Positions 52,377-62,362 are shown, counted from the first letter of the stretch. The stretch: 64,000 bases of DNA from Candidatus Eiseniibacteriota bacterium (GCA_020633975.1 JACKCR010000009.1:1-64000), one strand, 5' to 3'. The notes: a model not told the origin generated them from the letters alone. Made by a program: numbers and translations.

Positions 52377-52808
52377 ATGACGTCCGACGAGATCCACCGA
52401 CACCTCGAGTCGCTCGAACAGCTCTGGGGAACGCCCGGCCTGGCCGAGGAGGTCAAGGTGCGTCCGTCGACGCGGATGTACCGGTCCCTTGGGAACTACA
52501 GCCCGAAGCGGGACGAGATCCGGATCGCGGCGCACCTCCTCGAAACGGGCGGACGCGAGTTCTTCCTCGAAGTGCTGGGGCACGAGGCAGCGCACGCGGC
52601 GATTCGGCGGCTCTACGGCAACCGGGTTCAACCGCACGGGCGGGAGTGGAAGGCGCTCATGAGGAAGGCGGGGCTTCCGCCGCGCGCGACTTTGGACGTG
52701 CCGGAAGGCGTCGCGCGGTTCGTTGCAGAGAAGCGCGCCCAGCGTCGACGCCGTCCGCGTACCCTTTGGGGCACGATCCGCGCGTACTACGGACGGGGCT
52801 GGACGTAG
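52377..52808 (+). CDS. SprT-like zinc metalloprotease
   Basis: The 143-residue protein has the zinc motif LGHEAAHAAI and the upstream strands of the SprT/Spartan fold (RSLGNYSPKRDEIRIAAHLL). The C-terminal zinc ribbon found in E. coli SprT is absent; a basic RAQRRRRPRT tail is present instead. It may act on DNA-protein crosslinks, as does Spartan, but this is inference. ATG at 52377 starts the conserved region. Its end overlaps the convergent DUF4249 gene by 22 bases. Confidence 0.8.
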   Translation: MTSDEIHRHLESLEQLWGTPGLAEEVKVRPSTRMYRSLGNYSPKRDEIRIAAHLLETGGREFFLEVLGHEAAHAAIRRLYGNRVQPHGREWKALMRKAGLPPRATLDVPEGVARFVAEKRAQRRRRPRTLWGTIRAYYGRGWT

Positions 52809-53767
52809 AAGCCGATCGAATCCACTGAGGTCGAGCCGAAGAGGCCGATTCCACCTTCCACGTGGAAGATCGGACGTTCGAAGTCGTCGCCCGCCTGGCC
52901 GCCGAACCCGACCCCGCCATCCCCGAATCCCGGAGCGGAGCGCGCCAGGTCGTACCAGTTCTGGTCCATGGCGTAGATCTTGATGGAGTAGCGGCCCTCG
53001 AAGAAGATCGCGAACCAGGGGAGCCGAAGCGTTCCGTCTTCGCTTTCGATCGGCGGGGACGACGTTTCGCGGTCGAGGCTGTCGAAGTCTTCCTCGTCGA
53101 AGAAGTCCGGATCGATGACATAGTCCGAGCCGAGGTCCAGGCTGAAGATGCCGACCTCGAAGGCGGGAACGTCGGGACGTTGGAACTGCGCTTCGAGGAG
53201 TCCGGTGGAGTAGACGATCTCGTTCGCAAGGTAGATCTCGTCCGGATGGTTCACGTCGTCGTACGACGCGAACCGCCGGATGACCTCCTCACCAGCATCG
53301 TCGAGGATCACCCAGTCATCGACGTCGAGAAGAGGGGGAGTGATGGTCGTCGCACTGAGCACCTCCGCGGCCTCTGTCTTGACGACGAGTTCGTAGCGCG
53401 TCTCCGGATCCACGCGATAGCGGGAGTCGGACGCGATCGGGACCCAGAACCCGGAGTTGCTCTGGCTATCGTAGGTGTACTTCACGATCACGCTGCTATC
53501 GTCGTTCCGGATCCGCATGTCTGCGATGTCTCTCTGCACGAGGACGTCGGCGACGTTGAACGGATCTCCCGGTGCGCCGGTGCGACTGATCCGGATCGCG
53601 GGGAACTGCTTCGACACGGTGAGCACCGCATCGACCGTGAGTACGCCCACGTCTTCCGGGACCAGGAGTTCATTCGGGTCACGGTCTGTCGAGCAGCCGG
53701 CCAGGCCGAGCAAAGCGGTGGCGAGGAAGCCGAACGACAGATACGTCAGATGTCTCTGGGCGTTCAT
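52787..53767 (-). CDS. DUF4249-type lipoprotein, partner of the TonB receptor
   Basis: The 326-residue protein has a lipobox (LLGLAGCS) and a beta-rich body with a TLTV-type strand near the start and the pattern TRYELVVKTEAAEVLSATTITP seen in DUF4249 proteins. These are encoded beside TonB-dependent receptors in Bacteroidota and probably form a lid or surface partner. Its ATG shares one base with the receptor stop (TGATG), so the two are translationally coupled. GGAG precedes the start. Confidence 0.82.
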   Translation of the reverse strand: MNAQRHLTYLSFGFLATALLGLAGCSTDRDPNELLVPEDVGVLTVDAVLTVSKQFPAIRISRTGAPGDPFNVADVLVQRDIADMRIRNDDSSVIVKYTYDSQSNSGFWVPIASDSRYRVDPETRYELVVKTEAAEVLSATTITPPLLDVDDWVILDDAGEEVIRRFASYDDVNHPDEIYLANEIVYSTGLLEAQFQRPDVPAFEVGIFSLDLGSDYVIDPDFFDEEDFDSLDRETSSPPIESEDGTLRLPWFAIFFEGRYSIKIYAMDQNWYDLARSAPGFGDGGVGFGGQAGDDFERPIFHVEGGIGLFGSTSVDSIGFYVQPRP

Positions 53768-56073
53768 CAGAACTCCACCTCCATCCCGATGCTCGGGATC
53801 AGCGGCAACATCTTGAAGACCTGCGGTGACGTCGTGAGGTCTTCCGTATCGTACTGGACGAACCACTCGTTCCGGCGGCTGTAGGCGTTGAAGAGCTGGA
53901 ACATCCACTTGGCGTCCGAGCCGAAGAACGAGAAGCCGCGCGACACGCTGAGGTCGACCCGGTGGTACGGGAGAAGGCGTGCCGAGTTCCGTTCTCCGGG
54001 AAGGATGAGTACTTCGTACTGACCGTCGGCTGGATTTCGAACGGTGTAGAGCGCGGACGCCGGGGTGAACGCCTGTCCCGTTCCGTAGACGAACGCCATT
54101 CCGTAGGTCCACTTCCCACGCTTCCAGCTCGCGATCGCGTTGATGTCGTGTCGTCGGTCGTACTTCGGCGGGAACTCCCGCCCGCCGTTCAGCTCGTCGA
54201 ACGTCCGCCGGGTGTAGCCGAGCGTGTAGCCGATCCATCCGGTGACGTCTCCGGTCCGCTTCTCGGCGAACAGCTCGAGACCACTGGCCCAGCCCGTTCC
54301 GCCCGTGACGAAGATCGACTCAGCATCGAACTCGCTCGAGTCTCCGGTCGCGCGGTTGTCGAATGCGACGATGTCGGAGAGGTCCGTGTAGTACGTCTCG
54401 ACGGCAACTTGGTAGTCATCGCTCGGTTCGTACTCCACTCCGAGCACACCTTGGATCGCGCGCGAGGGGTTCGCGGTGTCGTCGATCGGAAGGTAGAAGT
54501 CGCCCGCGGAGAATCCTTCGGTCGAGACGAGCTGAAGGTACTGATGGTAGACCCCGCCCGCGGCCTTGATGCGCCAGTTGTCGCCGACCTTCTGCCCGAG
54601 AGAGATGCGGGGTTCGAGCAAGTAGCGCGATCCGTCGCTGAAGTATCGACCGCGGAGACCCGTCTGCATCCGAAGGCCTTCGGAAATTCTCCAGTCGTCC
54701 TGGAGGAACGCCGAGACATCGTGCGGCTTCTTCCGATAGTCGACCTGCGCCTTCTCGTTGAACTCCTGGTAGAACTCGAACTCGTAGGTGGAGCCGAGCA
54801 CTCCCGCGGTCAGCCGACGATCCGAACTCCACTCGTAGGTCACGTCACCCCGGAGGGAGATGTCGAGGATCCGGTTGGAGAATTGGATCGGGGTGGTGAA
54901 GATCTGCACCTCGTTCTTGCTCTCGTACTCGCTCACCGAGAGGCTCATCTCGGTGAGGAACGCGGTCGCGAAGATGTGGCTGTACGAGGTCGAGAGAACG
55001 GTGTTCCCCCAACGGAGCTTGAGGTAGCTGTCTTCGTCGAGATCGAAGCGAAGGTTGTCGCGTCCGGTGTAGGCCGTCGCCTTGACCTTGTCCCCACCTC
55101 GTCCGGACCACTTGTAGCCCGCGTTGAGGTCGTAGAAGTAGTAGGACGGGATGTCGTTGTCTTCGGTGCGGATTGCGCTGAGGAACGGTTCGAGGAACGT
55201 CCGGCGGACGCCCACGATCCAGTTGCCGCGGTCCCCCGCCCGGCCTTCGAGCGCTAGACGGCTCGTGATCGTGCTGATACCCGCAGTCCCAGTGACCTCG
55301 TCCGACTCGGGCTCTCGCATACTCACATCGACGACCGCGCCGAGCCTTCCGCCATACTCGGCCGGGTACGCTCCCTTGTAGAGCTTGACGCCGTCGACGA
55401 GGTCTCCGTTGAACGTGGAGAAGAACCCGAACGCGTGGGTCGGATTGTAGATCGGCACTTCGTCCACCAGGACGAGGGTCTGGTCCGGTCCGCCGCCGCG
55501 AATGTAGAGACCGGTGGAGATGTCGGATGCGGCCTGGACACCGGGGAGGAACTGGATGCCCTTGAGGGGGTCCGTCTCTCCGATCGAGGGAAGCGACTTG
55601 ATCTGCTCCCGGCCGATCTCGACGACGCTCGGCTGGACTTCCTTCTCTTTCGCGAGTCGGTCCGCCGTGACGTCGACCCCTCCCACCTGGATCGCGTCCT
55701 CGATCATCCGAACGTCGAATCGAGTGACGGGGTCGACGACCCGTACCGTGTCTTCGCGGGCCACATAGCCGATGCGACTGGAGAGCAGACGATACGTTCC
55801 GACCCTCAGGCTCTCGAGACGGTAGACCCCATCCGGTTCGCTCGACGCACCCTTCCGCTGGTTGTCGTCCGCGATGAGGATGGCTACGACGTTCACGAAG
55901 TCGAGCGCGTCACCCGACTCTGAATCCGTCACCTGCCCCGTGAGCGTGGCCGCCCGAGCGATGGGTGCAAGACAGACGGATCCGACGAAGAGGAGGAGAA
56001 GCGCCGTCCACACGGAGGCATGAGACTTGGCGACCGTGGGATCGGCTCCCGCTTCGACTGACCACTTCGCCAA
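53767..56073 (-). CDS. TonB-dependent outer-membrane receptor with carboxypeptidase-like N-terminal domain
   Basis: The 768-residue protein has a signal peptide ending PIARA. A carboxypeptidase-regulatory-like domain follows (TLTGQVTDSESGDALDFVNV), then the plug (SLPSIGETDPLKGIQFLPGV, GLYIRGGGPDQTLVLVDEVP) and a 22-strand-type barrel ending in an aromatic-rich C-terminus with final Phe. The start is TTG at 56073 with GGAGGAG eight bases upstream; the open frame upstream only shadows the peptidase gene. It forms an operon with DUF4249 and imports an unknown ligand. Confidence 0.88.
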   Translation of the reverse strand: MAKWSVEAGADPTVAKSHASVWTALLLLFVGSVCLAPIARAATLTGQVTDSESGDALDFVNVVAILIADDNQRKGASSEPDGVYRLESLRVGTYRLLSSRIGYVAREDTVRVVDPVTRFDVRMIEDAIQVGGVDVTADRLAKEKEVQPSVVEIGREQIKSLPSIGETDPLKGIQFLPGVQAASDISTGLYIRGGGPDQTLVLVDEVPIYNPTHAFGFFSTFNGDLVDGVKLYKGAYPAEYGGRLGAVVDVSMREPESDEVTGTAGISTITSRLALEGRAGDRGNWIVGVRRTFLEPFLSAIRTEDNDIPSYYFYDLNAGYKWSGRGGDKVKATAYTGRDNLRFDLDEDSYLKLRWGNTVLSTSYSHIFATAFLTEMSLSVSEYESKNEVQIFTTPIQFSNRILDISLRGDVTYEWSSDRRLTAGVLGSTYEFEFYQEFNEKAQVDYRKKPHDVSAFLQDDWRISEGLRMQTGLRGRYFSDGSRYLLEPRISLGQKVGDNWRIKAAGGVYHQYLQLVSTEGFSAGDFYLPIDDTANPSRAIQGVLGVEYEPSDDYQVAVETYYTDLSDIVAFDNRATGDSSEFDAESIFVTGGTGWASGLELFAEKRTGDVTGWIGYTLGYTRRTFDELNGGREFPPKYDRRHDINAIASWKRGKWTYGMAFVYGTGQAFTPASALYTVRNPADGQYEVLILPGERNSARLLPYHRVDLSVSRGFSFFGSDAKWMFQLFNAYSRRNEWFVQYDTEDLTTSPQVFKMLPLIPSIGMEVEF

Positions 56074-56126
56074 CGCTGAGACTCCTCCGACCCCTTCGGC
56101 CTCGACTCGAGACGACTCGAACCCGC

Positions 56127-57839
56127 TCAGTGCTCCAGAGCCTCGATCTCGGATTCGACCATGCCCATGAGCTCGCCGAGCAGTTCCGGACCGAGATCGA
56201 AGCGGCACCCAGCGACCTCGAACAACCTCGGGGCCGTTGCACTTCCTCCGAGAGTCTGTGCTTCCAGGAGCATGGTGACTGCGGCACGCGGGTCTCGCTT
56301 GTAGTTCGCATAGACCTGGAGCGCGCCGAGCTGCGCGATCGCGTATTCGATGTAGTAGAAGGGAACGTGGAAGAGATGGAGCTGTCGTTGCCAGTTCGTC
56401 TGCAGCGTGCCCGCCGGCACGTCCGACCAGTCGAGAGGCGGCATGAACCGCTGGTAGAGCTCGACGAACTTCGCATTCCGCTCGTCGCGCGTGTGATTGG
56501 GGTGCGTGTAGAGCCAGTGCTGGAAGCCGTCGATGACTCCCACCCAGCAGAAGATCCAAACGGTGCTCTCCCACTGCTCGATTGCGGCGCGTCGCCTGTC
56601 TTCCGGATCCGAGTAGAACCGGGAGAGCCCCGGCAGCATCATGAGCTCCTGCGACATGCTCGATACTTCGCAGAACTCCATCGCCGCGTGGTCCATCCAG
56701 ATCAGCTCTTGCTCGCGCGCCTGCACGGCGTGGATCGCGTGCCCCGCTTCGTGGACCATGGTCGACAGATCACGCTGGAGCCCGACGAAGTTCGCGAAGA
56801 TGAAGGGACGACGATCCTCGCGGAACGTAGCCTGGTACGCACCCGGGGCCTTTCCGCGACGACTCTCGATGTCCATGCTGTGTGCGAATGCGTCGAAGCG
56901 CACGCCGAACCGTGGGTCGATCTCGTGGAACAGCTCGGAGGTCTTCGTGACGAGCGTAGAAATGGTGTCGAAGGGACGAAGCGGGTCGCGTCCTTCCGCA
57001 TCGACGTTGAGATCGTAAGGAGCGAGAGTCGCGAGCCCGAGGGTGGCCCGTCGCTTCTCGTAGATCTTACGAAGGAGCGGGACGGCGGTCTGCTCGATTG
57101 CATCGTGGAAGCGAAGGCAATCCTCGGGCGTGTAGTCCCGCAGCTTGGAGCGGAACGCGACTTCCCGATAGTCCGGCAGCCCGAGGTTCTCCGCGATCTG
57201 CCCCCGCACCGTGAAGAGTCGGTCGAACTGGTCGTCGAGGAGGTCGACCAGATCGGTTCGGGCCTCGGTCACGGCCAGGAACGCGCGCTTCCGGAGATCC
57301 CGATCCGTCTCGACGTAGTACTTCGCCATCTCCGGGAGCGTGTGCTCCTTGCCGTCGAACTGGACGGTTGCCGCTCCCACCGTCTCGTCATACTCGTGGA
57401 CGAGTTCCCGCACCCGCGTCTCCAGCGGGACGTTCTCTTCCCGGAACAGCTCGACCTGCACCGCGAAGTTGCGATCCAGCTGCGCCATCCCTTCCTTGCG
57501 GACGCGCTCCCGGAACGAGGACTCGTAGTACCTCTTGGCGAGTCGGAAGTCCCACTCGGAGACCTTCGGCGCGATGTTTCGCGCGTAGTCCAGGTAGCTC
57601 TCACTCACAGCCTTCGACTGGGTGTCGCAGCTCGCCGCTACCTGACGCTTCGCGCGCTCCTGGTCGACGATCCGACGGAGTTCGTTCCAGCGGCGGAGCC
57701 AGTCCTGCATCGCCTCCCAGGTGTCGATCGGGTCCTCGGCCAGCTGCCGGTAGTACGGCTCGATCGACTCGGCACTCACCGCCAGATCGGTGGGGAGGAA
57801 AGAACGGACGATCGGCGTGAGCTCTATCGTTGCAGTCAT
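56127..57839 (-). CDS. M3-family oligoendopeptidase
   Basis: The 570-residue protein has the M3 zinc motif MVHEAGHAIHA with the distal Glu in MEFCEVSSMSQEL, and the substrate-binding HxxxY-type region HVPFYYIEYAIAQLGA near the C-terminus. This is the pattern of PepF/thimet-like oligopeptidases that degrade cytoplasmic peptides. Length and architecture are normal. AGGAG lies five bases before the ATG at 57839. It is 53 bases upstream of the TonB receptor start, so the genes may share a transcript. Confidence 0.92.
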   Translation of the reverse strand: MTATIELTPIVRSFLPTDLAVSAESIEPYYRQLAEDPIDTWEAMQDWLRRWNELRRIVDQERAKRQVAASCDTQSKAVSESYLDYARNIAPKVSEWDFRLAKRYYESSFRERVRKEGMAQLDRNFAVQVELFREENVPLETRVRELVHEYDETVGAATVQFDGKEHTLPEMAKYYVETDRDLRKRAFLAVTEARTDLVDLLDDQFDRLFTVRGQIAENLGLPDYREVAFRSKLRDYTPEDCLRFHDAIEQTAVPLLRKIYEKRRATLGLATLAPYDLNVDAEGRDPLRPFDTISTLVTKTSELFHEIDPRFGVRFDAFAHSMDIESRRGKAPGAYQATFREDRRPFIFANFVGLQRDLSTMVHEAGHAIHAVQAREQELIWMDHAAMEFCEVSSMSQELMMLPGLSRFYSDPEDRRRAAIEQWESTVWIFCWVGVIDGFQHWLYTHPNHTRDERNAKFVELYQRFMPPLDWSDVPAGTLQTNWQRQLHLFHVPFYYIEYAIAQLGALQVYANYKRDPRAAVTMLLEAQTLGGSATAPRLFEVAGCRFDLGPELLGELMGMVESEIEALEH

Positions 57840-57982
57840 GAGGACTCCTGGACTTTCGTTTGGGGAGCCGGCCCGATGCGGCGCGAACCGGTGGTCGGTG
57901 TCTCCGCTTGGCGGAGTCGAGCGACCGAAGTCGTGAGTTTCCAGGACAACGGGAAGTCGGGTCAAGGGAAACGGGCGGGGCG

Positions 57983-58891
57983 TCAGTCTCCGAGCGCTCC
58001 CACGAGAACGACCGGGCCGGACGGGGCCGTCTTGTCCGGGGAACCGCCCTTGGGCTCGCGCGACACGGCGAAGGCGGCAACCGGTTCGTCACCGCTCACG
58101 GCGTCGATCCGTACGATCCCTCGACCGTTCGCGTCCGGCGTAATCACACCGAGGCTCTTGGGTGCGCCACCCGCAATGGCCCAGAGCTCGAAGTCCCGGT
58201 CGTCGTTCGGCTCTACGCTATCGACCACGATCGCGGCACGACGGCTGCTCGGATCGTAGATCGCCCACGCGGTCATCGCCGGGTCCGCATCCGGGGTTGG
58301 AGCCAGCTGGGCGAACTGCGCGTTCCCCGCGGTGACCAGGTCCGCCCACTGCTGCGACTCGTCTACCTGGCTCTCCAGTTGCACGATCCGGGCTTTGGAC
58401 AGCACGACTTCGTTCCGGAGCAGGATCCGCTCCTTCCGGAGCTGGACGCCATCGACTGCGAGGAGCAGACAGGCCGCGGCGAGACCGACGAGGGCCGCTC
58501 GTCCCCACATCGGCATCCGGAAGATCGGGGTCGCATCTCCCCGGTCGCGGCGTCGGCGTACGTCGTGTTCGTCGCGTCCATCGCGATCGTGGCGTTCCTG
58601 GCGGTCGCCACTCTGGTGGTGCCCTGCGAGCCCACCTTGCTGACGCCGCTCTTCACTCGCGGACTGCGTGATCGCTACGAGGATGCGTCCACGCGCGGCG
58701 GAAGGCGCCGGCTCCCGATCGGAAAGCGCGGCGACGAGAGCCAAAGTGTCGTGGAGCTCGCGCACTTCCGCGTTGCACTCAGCGCAGCCTTCGGCGAGAT
58801 GAGCCTCGACCTTCCGCGCTTCGGCGTCATCGAGATTGCCGAGCACGAAGTCGACGAGAGACTCGCGAAGGAGATCGTGTGGACCGTTCAT
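57983..58891 (-). CDS. Anti-sigma factor (RskA/ZAS type)
   Basis: The 302-residue protein starts with a zinc-binding anti-sigma domain (HLAEGCAEC, HxxxCxxC). It then has a His/Arg/Asp-rich cytoplasmic linker (GHHQSGDRQERHDRDGRDEH), one transmembrane segment (about 130-147) and a periplasmic RskA-like domain (AWAIYDPSSRRAAIVV, FELWAI). It would hold the adjacent sigma factor at the membrane. Its ATG overlaps the sigma stop as ATGA. GGAGAGG precedes the start. Confidence 0.9.
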   Translation of the reverse strand: MNGPHDLLRESLVDFVLGNLDDAEARKVEAHLAEGCAECNAEVRELHDTLALVAALSDREPAPSAARGRILVAITQSASEERRQQGGLAGHHQSGDRQERHDRDGRDEHDVRRRRDRGDATPIFRMPMWGRAALVGLAAACLLLAVDGVQLRKERILLRNEVVLSKARIVQLESQVDESQQWADLVTAGNAQFAQLAPTPDADPAMTAWAIYDPSSRRAAIVVDSVEPNDDRDFELWAIAGGAPKSLGVITPDANGRGIVRIDAVSGDEPVAAFAVSREPKGGSPDKTAPSGPVVLVGALGD

Positions 58892-59448
58892 GACGTCCTC
58901 TCCTTCACGACCCGATCACGCAGACGGAGAATTCCACTCCGCACCCACGTCTTCACGGTTCCCAACGGCTGTCCCATCTCCTCCGAGATCTTACTGTGTG
59001 AGAGTCCTCCCCAATAGGCCAGCTCGAGGGCTGTTCTCTGTTGTGGTTCGAGCGACGCGACCTCCGCCCGGAGTTTGTCCGCGAGGAGTCCCCACTCCGC
59101 GAGGGGCGGTGATGACCGCGTCGGCTCCTCCAAACCCACTTCCGCTTCCTTCTTCACTCGCGCGGAACGACGACGGACCCGATCGAGCGCCCTCGACCTG
59201 GCCAACATGGTGATCCAACCGGCGAACGACGCCTGCTCCGGCCGATACTCGCTTCGCTTGGCCCAGGCTTGGATCCACGTCTCCTGGAGGACATCCTCTG
59301 CCTCGGACCGATCTCCGAGGATCCGGAGCGCGAGGCTGAATACGTGATCCGCGTGCTCATCGTAGAGCTCGCCGAGAACGGTCTCGTCGCCCCCTTGGAA
59401 GCGAGGAATCCGCGGGTCCGCCACACTCAGGTTCACGGAGTGCGCCAT
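58888..59448 (-). CDS. ECF RNA polymerase sigma factor
   Basis: The 186-residue protein has region 2 (YDEHADHVFSLALRILGD, AEDVLQETWIQAW) and region 4 (LEPQQRTALELAYWGGLSHSKISEEMGQPLGTVKTWVRSGI), the SigK-like form that pairs with RskA anti-sigma factors. The linker between them is charged. ATG at 59448 is the likely start although no strong Shine-Dalgarno sequence precedes it. It is coupled to the anti-sigma gene. The target regulon is unknown. Confidence 0.9.
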   Translation of the reverse strand: MAHSVNLSVADPRIPRFQGGDETVLGELYDEHADHVFSLALRILGDRSEAEDVLQETWIQAWAKRSEYRPEQASFAGWITMLARSRALDRVRRRSARVKKEAEVGLEEPTRSSPPLAEWGLLADKLRAEVASLEPQQRTALELAYWGGLSHSKISEEMGQPLGTVKTWVRSGILRLRDRVVKERTS

Positions 59449-59491
59449 GCGCCGGCTTGGGGGGCGGAGAGGATGTGAAAGGGAAGACGGA

Positions 59492-60487
59492 TCAACTCTG
59501 GAGGAAGGTAAAGGAAGCCCAGGTGCTTTCCCAGTCCGAACTGGCCGTCTCACTCGGGACCATGTGGACGACGGAGACCAACCACTCGCCACTCATCGAG
59601 ACATCGAACTCGACCGTGCCTTCGGCGGTCGTTCTCGCCGCCGCTCGTGGAGTTCCGGCATCGTCCTTGGAACCTAGGTCCGTGGGCGCGGATGTTGTCC
59701 TTGCGTGCGACGATCCGTCCGGTTGGCGCGGGGGATCTGTCTCTTCAGTTCGTGCGGGCCGATGCCACGTGCGCACGAGCGCGCCTTCGAGTGGTCGTCC
59801 TTCCCAGAGAATCTGGAACGAGACGTGGGCCGATGACTGTTCGGGATCGGTGAGAGGAACGATCTCGAGAGGAAGGCCGAGCGGCACGCACGGATCGACC
59901 CGCGGCGAGCTTGCGAACTCGAGCCCTTGCGCCGTACGGACCTTCCCCTCGGATCCGCCCCGTCTCCACGAGACATCAGTTTGTTGTGAAGCCGGGAGGT
60001 AGAGCTTCGCGCTGCGCCGAAACCGCTCCCGGACGACACCGACAGATTCCGTTTGCTCCCGTTGCCGCAGAACGTCGTCGAGGCCGTCTTCCGCGAGATA
60101 GGCGTTGAACGCGTCGCCTTCCATCTCGTGGTCGACGAACCGCGAGACGAACGAGACGATTCCCGCTGTTCCGGAGGGCAACTCAGCGAAGGTCCACTGC
60201 CCGTGGGAAGCGGCCTTGGATAGATCGACGAACGACGGCGATCGTTGCTCAGAGGATCCAACTTCGGCCGCTTCGTACTTCCGAAAGGACTCGGTGTAGG
60301 GCACGGAGTACCGAATTGGCTCGCCCTCCAGTCCTTCGCCCACGAATGCGCAGATCCTCGTCGTTCCTTCCGATCCACCCGACACCATCGGAGTGAGGTA
60401 GAACTCGTGCGCGGCCGCGAACTCGGGCCCGGCAAGGCTCGCGAGGAGCAGCAGCATCGTCACCTTGATCTGGTTCGTCGTCCTCAC
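59492..60487 (-). CDS. DUF4198-type exported protein
   Basis: The 331-residue protein has a signal peptide ending FAAA, and its mature part begins AHEFYLTP. That start and the later FQILWEGRPLEGALV and EGTVEFDVSMSGEWLVSV strands are the DUF4198/NikM-like pattern, found in periplasmic proteins often linked to metal uptake. The start is GTG at 60487 with AAAGGA seven bases upstream. It lies between the sigma factor operon and the DUF4331 gene. A metal role is inference. Confidence 0.78.
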   Translation of the reverse strand: MRTTNQIKVTMLLLLASLAGPEFAAAHEFYLTPMVSGGSEGTTRICAFVGEGLEGEPIRYSVPYTESFRKYEAAEVGSSEQRSPSFVDLSKAASHGQWTFAELPSGTAGIVSFVSRFVDHEMEGDAFNAYLAEDGLDDVLRQREQTESVGVVRERFRRSAKLYLPASQQTDVSWRRGGSEGKVRTAQGLEFASSPRVDPCVPLGLPLEIVPLTDPEQSSAHVSFQILWEGRPLEGALVRTWHRPARTEETDPPRQPDGSSHARTTSAPTDLGSKDDAGTPRAAARTTAEGTVEFDVSMSGEWLVSVVHMVPSETASSDWESTWASFTFLQS

Positions 60488-60571
60488 TCGCTCGTCCTTT
60501 CTCGCTCGTCCTTCTGCTCCATGACCGAGCGTTGGGCGCACGCTCGATGCGCCCAACGCCGCTAGATCGAT

Positions 60572-62362
60572 CTACTGCCGGACCAAGACCAGCTTCGTCT
60601 CGACGGACTTCCCGCCGGCTTCCAGACGGGAGAAGTAGATACCGTTCGCCACCGTGACTCCGCGGCCGTCACGACCGTCCCAACTCACGACGTGGGAACC
60701 CATGGCCATCGGTCCGTTCACCAGGTCCCGGACGTGGCGACCGCTCACGTCGTAGAGCGAGAGACGGGCTTCACCCGCGGAAGGAAGCTCGAACGAGATC
60801 GATGCGTCACTTCCGAGCACGGGGGACGTCGGTTCCACCGAGAGAGATGCGCCTTCTTCCTCGACGCTGGAGCGAGCGGTCAGAGTCTTCCGTCCGACGG
60901 AACGGAGGAGTTCCGGACCGTGCGCCGGCTCGATCCGATGGTGTTCGTGCTCCCAACCTTGGTGCGGCGTCGCGAGGTATGGGAAGTCGTCCAGGAACGG
61001 AACGTCGTTCTGATCGACGCCATCCCCGAGCTGCGACGCGAGCGGATGCGGTTCGAAGTTCGGATCGCAGAATGCCGGGTAGAGCACTCCTGCGACGACG
61101 CGCTCCTCGATGTCGACCACGTCGTCGAAGAGGCGACGCCCGTTGGGGAATCCGTCCAAGTCGCCGGCGAGCACACCAAAGCGGCTGTTCGACTCGTCCG
61201 GCTGGATCGCGACGTTGACGCGGAGCATCTCACCGGGCACGACGTCCGGCGGCTGATTGAGTCCGGGCACGCCGGTGAGGAACGCAGCGATGATGTCGCA
61301 GCGAGGTGCGGGCGGTGCGGTGACACCGTAGAGCGCCTCGATGATCCCAGGAAGCTCCGGATCCTGTACGTAGTCCAGGAACTGGCCATCGTTCGCAGGA
61401 ATCGAGGCGTTGAATCGATCCTTGTCTCCGAGCGGAATCACGACTTCGTTGACCAGCGGCATCCCGAGACGGGAAACCTGCTGGAATCCGGCGAACGGAC
61501 TACCTGGAGGTGAGGACCGACGCGTCGTCGCCCACGTACCGATCACCGCTGCCGCGTCGGACGGATCGGTGGGCAGAGAACCGTCACGCGTCAACATTTC
61601 GATCGGCACTTCCAGCACGATCGCCTGGACGTTCGTGCCGGCGAGATCGTCTCGTCCCTGGCCCATGTTGCCCGGAACGGCCCGAAACCCGAGGAGATCG
61701 AAGACGGCGCCGAGATCGACGAAGAACGGATCGTCCCGCTGCCCGGCAAAGACTCGAATCCCGTTGTCGAGCTCGTAGAAGGAATCCATCGCGAGCGACT
61801 CGTAGTTCGGGGTCGTGCGAGGACCGATGTTCACCGGCGGGACGACCAAGTCTTCCGCCAGCGTCGTCGATTGCCCGAGCACGCCTTCGACGCGAAGGAG
61901 ATCGTAGTACTGGCGATAGTTCCAATCGGGATCGTCGAGCGAGTCGATCGTGTTCGTAGCGTAGAGGAACGTCCCCGGATTCGACACTTCCGTACGGAAC
62001 CGGAACACGAAGGTGAGTTCCTCTCTCGCGTCGCCGTCGTTGTCGACGTGGAAGACGTAGTCTGCAGTCGGATCGAAGTGGAACCAGTTCGGTCCGCCCG
62101 CTGGATCCTCGAACGGCCACCAGCATCCGACGAAGACGAGGTGGTCCGGACGATTCGGACTCACGAACACGTACGTGTCGGTGTTGTCGACCGAGGGGTC
62201 GTTGGAAATGCTCGGTGCCTCGCGGTGACTCGATGCCAACACATCGTGACACGTGACGGAACCGAGACCGATGGCTGTCACGGCCAGGATCGCCATCGCC
62301 TTCTCGCCGAGTGCGAGAGACTTGGACGATCCGCGGCCGAACAGAGTCGACTTGAAACTCAT
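60572..62362 (-). CDS. Secreted DUF4331 protein with FlgD-like tail
   Basis: The 596-residue protein has an N-terminal export signal around residues 22-43. The DUF4331 start SSHREAPSISNDPSVDNTDTYVF follows in two conserved blocks, with later motifs VGCWWPFEDPAGGPNW and LDYVQDPELPGIIEAL. The last 90 residues are the sorting domain ending GIYFSRLEAGG...TKLVLVRQ. DUF4331 proteins are secreted and of unknown function. GGAGG precedes the ATG at 62362. Confidence 0.88.
   Translation of the reverse strand: MSFKSTLFGRGSSKSLALGEKAMAILAVTAIGLGSVTCHDVLASSHREAPSISNDPSVDNTDTYVFVSPNRPDHLVFVGCWWPFEDPAGGPNWFHFDPTADYVFHVDNDGDAREELTFVFRFRTEVSNPGTFLYATNTIDSLDDPDWNYRQYYDLLRVEGVLGQSTTLAEDLVVPPVNIGPRTTPNYESLAMDSFYELDNGIRVFAGQRDDPFFVDLGAVFDLLGFRAVPGNMGQGRDDLAGTNVQAIVLEVPIEMLTRDGSLPTDPSDAAAVIGTWATTRRSSPPGSPFAGFQQVSRLGMPLVNEVVIPLGDKDRFNASIPANDGQFLDYVQDPELPGIIEALYGVTAPPAPRCDIIAAFLTGVPGLNQPPDVVPGEMLRVNVAIQPDESNSRFGVLAGDLDGFPNGRRLFDDVVDIEERVVAGVLYPAFCDPNFEPHPLASQLGDGVDQNDVPFLDDFPYLATPHQGWEHEHHRIEPAHGPELLRSVGRKTLTARSSVEEEGASLSVEPTSPVLGSDASISFELPSAGEARLSLYDVSGRHVRDLVNGPMAMGSHVVSWDGRDGRGVTVANGIYFSRLEAGGKSVETKLVLVRQ

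Noticed and set aside
55965-58259. 764-residue plus-strand frame
   Set aside because: It spans three genes on the opposite strand in one GC-driven open frame and shows no domain.
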